From Nannocystis pusilla (GTDB taxonomy: Bacteria; Myxococcota_A; Polyangia; Nannocystales; Nannocystaceae), in the NCBI RefSeq assembly GCF_026626665.1, contig NZ_JAPNKE010000002.1, positions 8,700,001-8,764,000 of the forward strand: 64,000 bases of DNA, read 5' to 3'. The translations under genes were made by a program, and so were the position numbers. Shown here in pieces: positions 60,057 through 64,000 of this stretch; position 1 is the first letter of the stretch; each line of letters starts with the position of its first letter. The notes beneath the pieces were generated by a model, which saw nothing but the letters and a program-made list of their open reading frames with translations, ran no database searches and had not been told where the DNA came from.

Positions 60057-60674
60057 TCACGCGGATAGGCTTGCGAGCTCGAGCGCGAGTTCGCAGTACG
60101 CGTCGACGTCGGCCGGGGTGGCTGGATCGCCGGGCGGCCGTGGTACTCGCGGGGAGACAGTCGACGATGCAGGTCGCGGGAACAGCAGCTCCCACTGTTC
60201 GTCGTCCTCGTCGTCGAGGAAGGCCGCGCGCGCCTGACCGGCGGCGGCGAGCGCGGTCATGACCTTGCGGAAGCCGCCGGGTGCGGCGAAGAGTCGGCTC
60301 ATGCCGCTGCTCGCGGCGGACAGGTTGAGGGCGATGTACCGCGCGCCGGCGCTGAGCTTCATGTACACGAGGCCGACGCCCGCCTTGCCGTCTCGCACGT
60401 GGCGGGCGATCGGCTCGCTGTAGCCGTCGAAGTAGCGTCGGACCTCGGTGTCGACCGGGACCATCACGACGAGGTCGTGGTGGTTGACGATGTCGAACAC
60501 CGGCGGCAAGCCGCGGATGCCGGCGTTCGCTCGTTGCGGGGTGTTCGGTGACCAGGGCAGACAGGCGCGCAGGCGGCGGGCGTAGCCGTCGTCGACGCGA
60601 TCGGCGAGGGCGGTCAGCAGCGCGTCGCCGCTGCTGCGGCGGGCGATGAACTCGAAGCTGTAGCTGAGGCCCAT
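60057..60674 (-). CDS. Hypothetical protein downstream of the OLD-like gene
   Basis: A 205-residue soluble protein with no recognised family. It starts 24 nt after the OLD-like ATPase stop, with GGAG before the ATG, so the two are probably co-transcribed. Segments: MGLSYSFEFIARRSSGDALL, VFDIVNHHDLVVMVPVDTEV, GVGLVYMKLSAGARYIALNL. The C-terminal part has an acidic patch (FLDDEDDEQWELLF). It might be a second component of a defence operon or an unrelated gene. Confidence 0.6.
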   Translation of the reverse strand: MGLSYSFEFIARRSSGDALLTALADRVDDGYARRLRACLPWSPNTPQRANAGIRGLPPVFDIVNHHDLVVMVPVDTEVRRYFDGYSEPIARHVRDGKAGVGLVYMKLSAGARYIALNLSAASSGMSRLFAAPGGFRKVMTALAAAGQARAAFLDDEDDEQWELLFPRPASSTVSPRVPRPPGDPATPADVDAYCELALELASLSA

Positions 60675-60698
60675 GGCGCTCCTGCGGAGAGAGGAGTT

Positions 60699-62410
60699 TC
60701 AGGGAAGCGGGCGCTCACAGGTGGCGCAGGTCTTGGAAGACGGCGCTTCGAGCTGGTTCGCGCGGCGAATGAACGCGACGAGTCTTTCGAGCTGAGCCTG
60801 CAAGTCTGCTCCCGCGGGGCCGGCGAACCATGTCTCCTTGGGGAGAGACTTTTTACGATGCGCTCCGCATGGGCGGTCTTGCGTTCGCCTGCGGTCGCCG
60901 TGCCGCGGATGCCCGAGGCCTTGAGATGCTCGTAGAAGGGTACGTCGGCGGTGGAGCGTTGCTTGCGAACATGTTCGGCCACGGCAGCACCCCACAGATG
61001 TTCGACGCCCTCGTCCGGCAGGTACCACTCGATCTCGTAGCCGTGGGTGATCCAGTGGTTGTCGCCGACGAGCTTGTCGATGTCGCGCACGGGCTCTTTC
61101 GCCGGATCTTGGCCGATGCCGGCGTCGCGGTCGCATATGAAGTAGTTGTGGCGGCAGATCCGGTTGATGTCCTGAATCCACGCTTCCGGGTCAGGGGCGA
61201 TGTCGGCAGCGAGGCTGAGGATGTTCGAGCCGCCGGTCTGGGCGAAGGTGTAGTGCTGGTTGACGAGGAGCTTCGGAGCGACGAGGCCGAGCCAGTGCGT
61301 GACGAATCGTACCTCGGTCGGGCCCTCGACCCAGATGACGCAGTTGGTCTGCGTGAGGCTGCTGGGGAGGACTCCGAGCTCGTCGAGGACCTGGCGCTGT
61401 TCGGGCTTAGAGAGGCAGGAGTATGCACTGGTCTTCTTGGTTGTCGGATCTCGCGAGAGGCGGTAGACGTTGGCGCCGGGGAACTCGTTGACGAAGATCG
61501 GGCTGTGCGTGGCGAGGAAGACCTGGCGCTTGCCGCGGTATAGCTCTATTTGCTCAATCAGGCGGCGCTGCGCAGACTCGTGTAGGTGCGACTCCGGCTC
61601 CTCGATGAACACGGCGCCCTCGTCAGGCTCTGCGAGGAGCACGAGCGCAAGTGCAAGAACTTGTTCGACTCCACCGCCGAGGTCCTCGAGGCTGCGCATG
61701 CCAGAGCCATCCTGGAAGGCGGTAGAGATCTCCGTCGATGATTCCCTTCTGACTCGATGGATTCCAATGGTGCCGACGCCGGGAATGACAGAATTCATGA
61801 ATCTATCGATAGAACTTTAGGGCACCGCCCTCGAGGCTCGATAACAAATGGTCAAGGCGCCCGGTCAAATGTTCCGCCTCGGAATCTAGTCGATTATGAA
61901 AAGCACCCAGTTGTTCGGTATAACGAGATTTTCTGCGATGCCATAAGAAATAGAGACTCTTGAGCCAGGTAGTGTGAGTCGACCTCGCCTGATGTGCTAG
62001 AGGTTTAAGCTGTTCCGCCTCGATGTGACCATCTCGCCATTCTATGATACTTTTCAAGAGTCCTAGGCGAAGAGTGTTCCATTGCTGGTGAATGCCGTAA
62101 ACCTTCTGTGCTTTATCAGACCAGAAGGCTAGTAAGCCTGTATTCGGTGTGGAAGACCAAACGAGGTCTATGTCTCGTATATGACTGAGATGTTTTCTAA
62201 GCGATGCTGCATCCGATGCGGTTAACTGGGATCCAACATGCAGAACGCATGTATGATCTTTTGCGTCGAGCCTGGGACGAACGCCTGAATGCCGCGGAAC
62301 AGCGTCGTCTTGCCGACGTTGTTCGGCCCGACGATGATGTTCACGGGCGCGAGGTTGCGGAGCTGGAGCCCCTCGAGGTGGCGGAAGTTGAGCAACAAGT
62401 CACTGATCAT
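60699..62410 (-). CDS. OLD-family ATPase with TOPRIM domain (three frameshifts)
   Basis: About 571 aa after repair. The AAA/ABC ATPase starts MISDLLLNFRHLEGLQLRNL with Walker A GPNNVGKTT (residues 28-36). The middle (LRKHLSHIRDIDLVWSS onward) is helical. The second ATPase half has LGGGVEQVLALALVLLAEPDEGAVFIEEPESHLH (signature and Walker B) and ATHSPIFVNE. A TOPRIM nuclease domain follows (IWVEGPTEVRF; FICDRDAG), as in OLD and GajA. It ends with CATCERPLP. Frame breaks fall in T/A runs at 62259-62262, 61816-61818 and 60850-60854. The central ~500 bp is much lower in GC than its surroundings. It could be a true pseudogene. Confidence 0.75.
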
Positions 62411-62503
62411 CGTCAGCTCCTCTCGGGGCGACCGCCGCCCTGCTGGGTTGTCTGAGGGAGGCGCGCCCGAGAGCGCGCTCCCCTTCTTCTCTTCAAAAAG
62501 CCT

Positions 62504-63535
62504 TCAAAACGGCTGCTGCTGGCTCAGGCAGTGCAGCGAGCCGAGACCGACCACAAGATACTTCGCGGCCACCGGGACCACCACGCGGTCGGGGAACAGC
62601 TGCTCGAAGATTTTGAGCGCCTGCGCGTCGGTGGGTTGGTCGAAGGTCGGCACCAGCACGGCGCGGTTCGCGAACAAGAAGTTCGCGTAGCTCGCGGGCA
62701 CCTGGCGGATGCCGCCGGGCCAGTCGTCCTCCGCGGGGAAGTCCCAGAAGATCGGCGCGGGCACGGGCAGCTCGACGAGCTGCAGCTTTTGGCCGTTCTG
62801 GTCGCGGGCTTGCGTCAGCGCCTCCCAGTTGCGCTCGAGCACGTCGTGGTCCGGGTGGCCTTGCGGCGCGCGCACGGCGGCGATCGTGTCTTCCTTGACG
62901 AAGCGGGCGAGGTCGTCGATGTGGCCGTCGGTGTCGTCGCCGGCGATGCCGGCGGGCAGCCAGATCGCGTGGGTCGTGCCGAGGGCCGCGTGCAGCTCGC
63001 GCTCGATGTCCGCGCGGCCCAGGTCGGCGTTGCGGCCGGGGTGGAACAGGCACGACTCCGAGGTCATCACCGTGCCGACGCCGTTGACCTCGATGCTGCC
63101 GCCCTCGAGCACGAAGTCGTGGACCCACAGCGGCATGCTGAGCATCAGCGCGACCTTCTGCGGCACCACGTCGTCGTTCGCGCAGTCGCCGTACTTGCCG
63201 CCCCAATTATTAAAATGGAAGTCGTGCAGGGCCAGCGCGCCGTCGGACTTGCGCTTGACGAAGATCGGCCCGTAGTCGCGGATCCACGCGTCGTCGGTGG
63301 CGATCGAGATCGACTCGCCGAGCATGCGGACCGGCACGAAGCGGCGCACCGCGGCGGCGAAGTCGGCGTGCTGCGTCTGCGCCTCGGCCAGGCAGCCGGG
63401 CCAGGTCGTCGGGTTGTGCGGGCGCGCCAGCCAGATCGACGACAACGGCTCCCACTCCGCGGGCATGCGGTAGCCGAGCTCGGCCGCCGACTGCTTCAGT
63501 TCGTTCAGGGGATGGTTGATGCGCGGGTGCTTCAC
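62504..63535 (-). CDS. aguA: Agmatine deiminase
   Basis: Hydrolyses agmatine to N-carbamoylputrescine. 343 aa. Guanidine-modifying-enzyme motifs are complete: WIRDYGPIFV with FHFNNWGGKY, the EGGSIEVNG segment, GDDTDGHIDDLARF with the catalytic His/Asp, and the nucleophilic Cys in GLGSLHCLSQQQPF at the C-terminus. It follows a deoxyhypusine synthase-like gene by 4 nt, so the two form a polyamine operon. Confidence 0.95.
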   Translation of the reverse strand: MKHPRINHPLNELKQSAAELGYRMPAEWEPLSSIWLARPHNPTTWPGCLAEAQTQHADFAAAVRRFVPVRMLGESISIATDDAWIRDYGPIFVKRKSDGALALHDFHFNNWGGKYGDCANDDVVPQKVALMLSMPLWVHDFVLEGGSIEVNGVGTVMTSESCLFHPGRNADLGRADIERELHAALGTTHAIWLPAGIAGDDTDGHIDDLARFVKEDTIAAVRAPQGHPDHDVLERNWEALTQARDQNGQKLQLVELPVPAPIFWDFPAEDDWPGGIRQVPASYANFLFANRAVLVPTFDQPTDAQALKIFEQLFPDRVVVPVAAKYLVVGLGSLHCLSQQQPF

Positions 63536-63539
63536 GACG

Positions 63540-64000
63540 TCACCAGCCGAGTACGTAGGCGAACACGAGCGGCGCGACGATCGTCGCGTCGGACTCGATG
63601 ATGAAGTTGGGGGTGTTCACGCCGAGCTTGCCCCACGTGATCTTCTCGTTGGGCACGGCGCCGGAGTACGAGCCGTAGCTGGTGGTGCTGTCGCTGATCT
63701 GGCAGAAGTAGCCCCACAGCGGCACGTCCGTGCGCCGCAGGTCCTGGTGCAGCATCGGCACCACGCAGATCGGGAAGTCGCCGGCGATGCCGCCGCCGAT
63801 CTGGAAGAACCCGATCGAGCTCTTGTCGGCGGTGCCCGAGTACCACTTCGCCAGCTCCGTCATGTACTCGATGCCGGTGCGCACCGTGTGCACGTTCTTC
63901 ACGTGACCCTCGATCACGTGGCCGGCGTACATGTTGCCGAGCGTCGAGTCCTCCCACCCGGGCACGAACATCGGCAGGTCGCGCTCGGCCGCCGCCATCA
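63540..64000 (-). CDS. Deoxyhypusine synthase-like protein (partial)
   Basis: The C-terminal 150 or so residues of a deoxyhypusine synthase-family enzyme; the 5' part is outside the window. Recognisable segments are DLPMFVPGWEDSTLGNMYAG, IGFFQIGGGIAGDFPICV, GYFCQISDSTTSYGSYSGA and the Lys-containing NEKITWGKLG, including the family's active-site Lys region. Bacterial members usually make homospermidine or related polyamines, since eIF5A is absent. Its neighbour aguA supports a polyamine role. Confidence 0.9.
   Translation of the reverse strand, partial: MAAAERDLPMFVPGWEDSTLGNMYAGHVIEGHVKNVHTVRTGIEYMTELAKWYSGTADKSSIGFFQIGGGIAGDFPICVVPMLHQDLRRTDVPLWGYFCQISDSTTSYGSYSGAVPNEKITWGKLGVNTPNFIIESDATIVAPLVFAYVLGW

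Noticed and set aside
60699..62410. OLD-like gene as part of a standard Gabija system
   Set aside because: Gabija needs a UvrD-like helicase (GajB) next to GajA; the neighbour here is an unrelated 205-residue protein.

Overview
The window is very GC-rich, densely coded chromosomal DNA. It probably comes from a myxobacterium (Myxococcota), most likely of the Nannocystis/Plesiocystis type. This is inferred from four secreted lipoproteins with long Thr/Ser linkers after the lipobox Cys, a MYXO-CTERM-like tail, a Ser/Thr kinase with a TPR tail, DUF3160 and DUF4920 lipoproteins, and high GC. No rRNA, tRNA or CRISPR array was seen.

Layout: 1-0.7 kb ECF sigma factor; 0.8-2.4 kb pseudouridine synthase and radical-SAM activase; 2.5-5.9 kb aldehyde dehydrogenase/membrane/methyltransferase-like operon; 6-15.4 kb envelope and secreted proteins (lipoproteins, PafA-like phosphatase, TonB); 15.7-19.7 kb histidine kinase, histone H1-like protein, AI-2E-family permease; 19.9-23.7 kb biotin-dependent acyl-CoA carboxylase operon; 23.8-29 kb Ser/Thr kinase, RNase Z, lipoprotein, DUF971; 29-34.7 kb DUF3160 lipoprotein, acetyltransferase, RRM protein, ECF sigma/FecR-type regulator; 34.7-39 kb HU/IHF-like protein, PEP-utilizing enzyme, unknowns; 39-41.7 kb sixA-ppk1; 41.8-46.7 kb DUF2079 membrane protein and small envelope genes; 46.7-55.5 kb GH63-like hydrolase divergent from zwf-pgl-gnd-pps; 55.6-60.7 kb lipoprotein, intact IS630 element, alcohol dehydrogenase, unknowns; 60.7-62.4 kb OLD-family ATPase/TOPRIM gene in DNA of lower GC; 62.5-64 kb agmatine deiminase and deoxyhypusine synthase-like polyamine genes.

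Three patterns run through the whole window. (1) A short palindromic repeat (core GGGACATGTCCC / TGTCC-gaag-GGACA) occurs dozens of times. It clusters between convergent genes as hairpins and also lies in frame inside coding regions. (2) Many promoters have a TANNNT box 6-11 nt before the start codon, some with a TTGACA/TTGACG -35, which implies leaderless or near-leaderless mRNAs. (3) At least twelve otherwise good genes carry small frameshifts, mostly one base missing from a short homopolymer. This looks like sequence error rather than gene decay, so coordinates of those genes are given for the repaired reading.

Functionally the window combines central carbon metabolism (oxidative pentose phosphate pathway, PEP synthesis, polyphosphate, acyl-CoA carboxylation), polyamine metabolism, signalling, and a large share of lineage-specific surface proteins.
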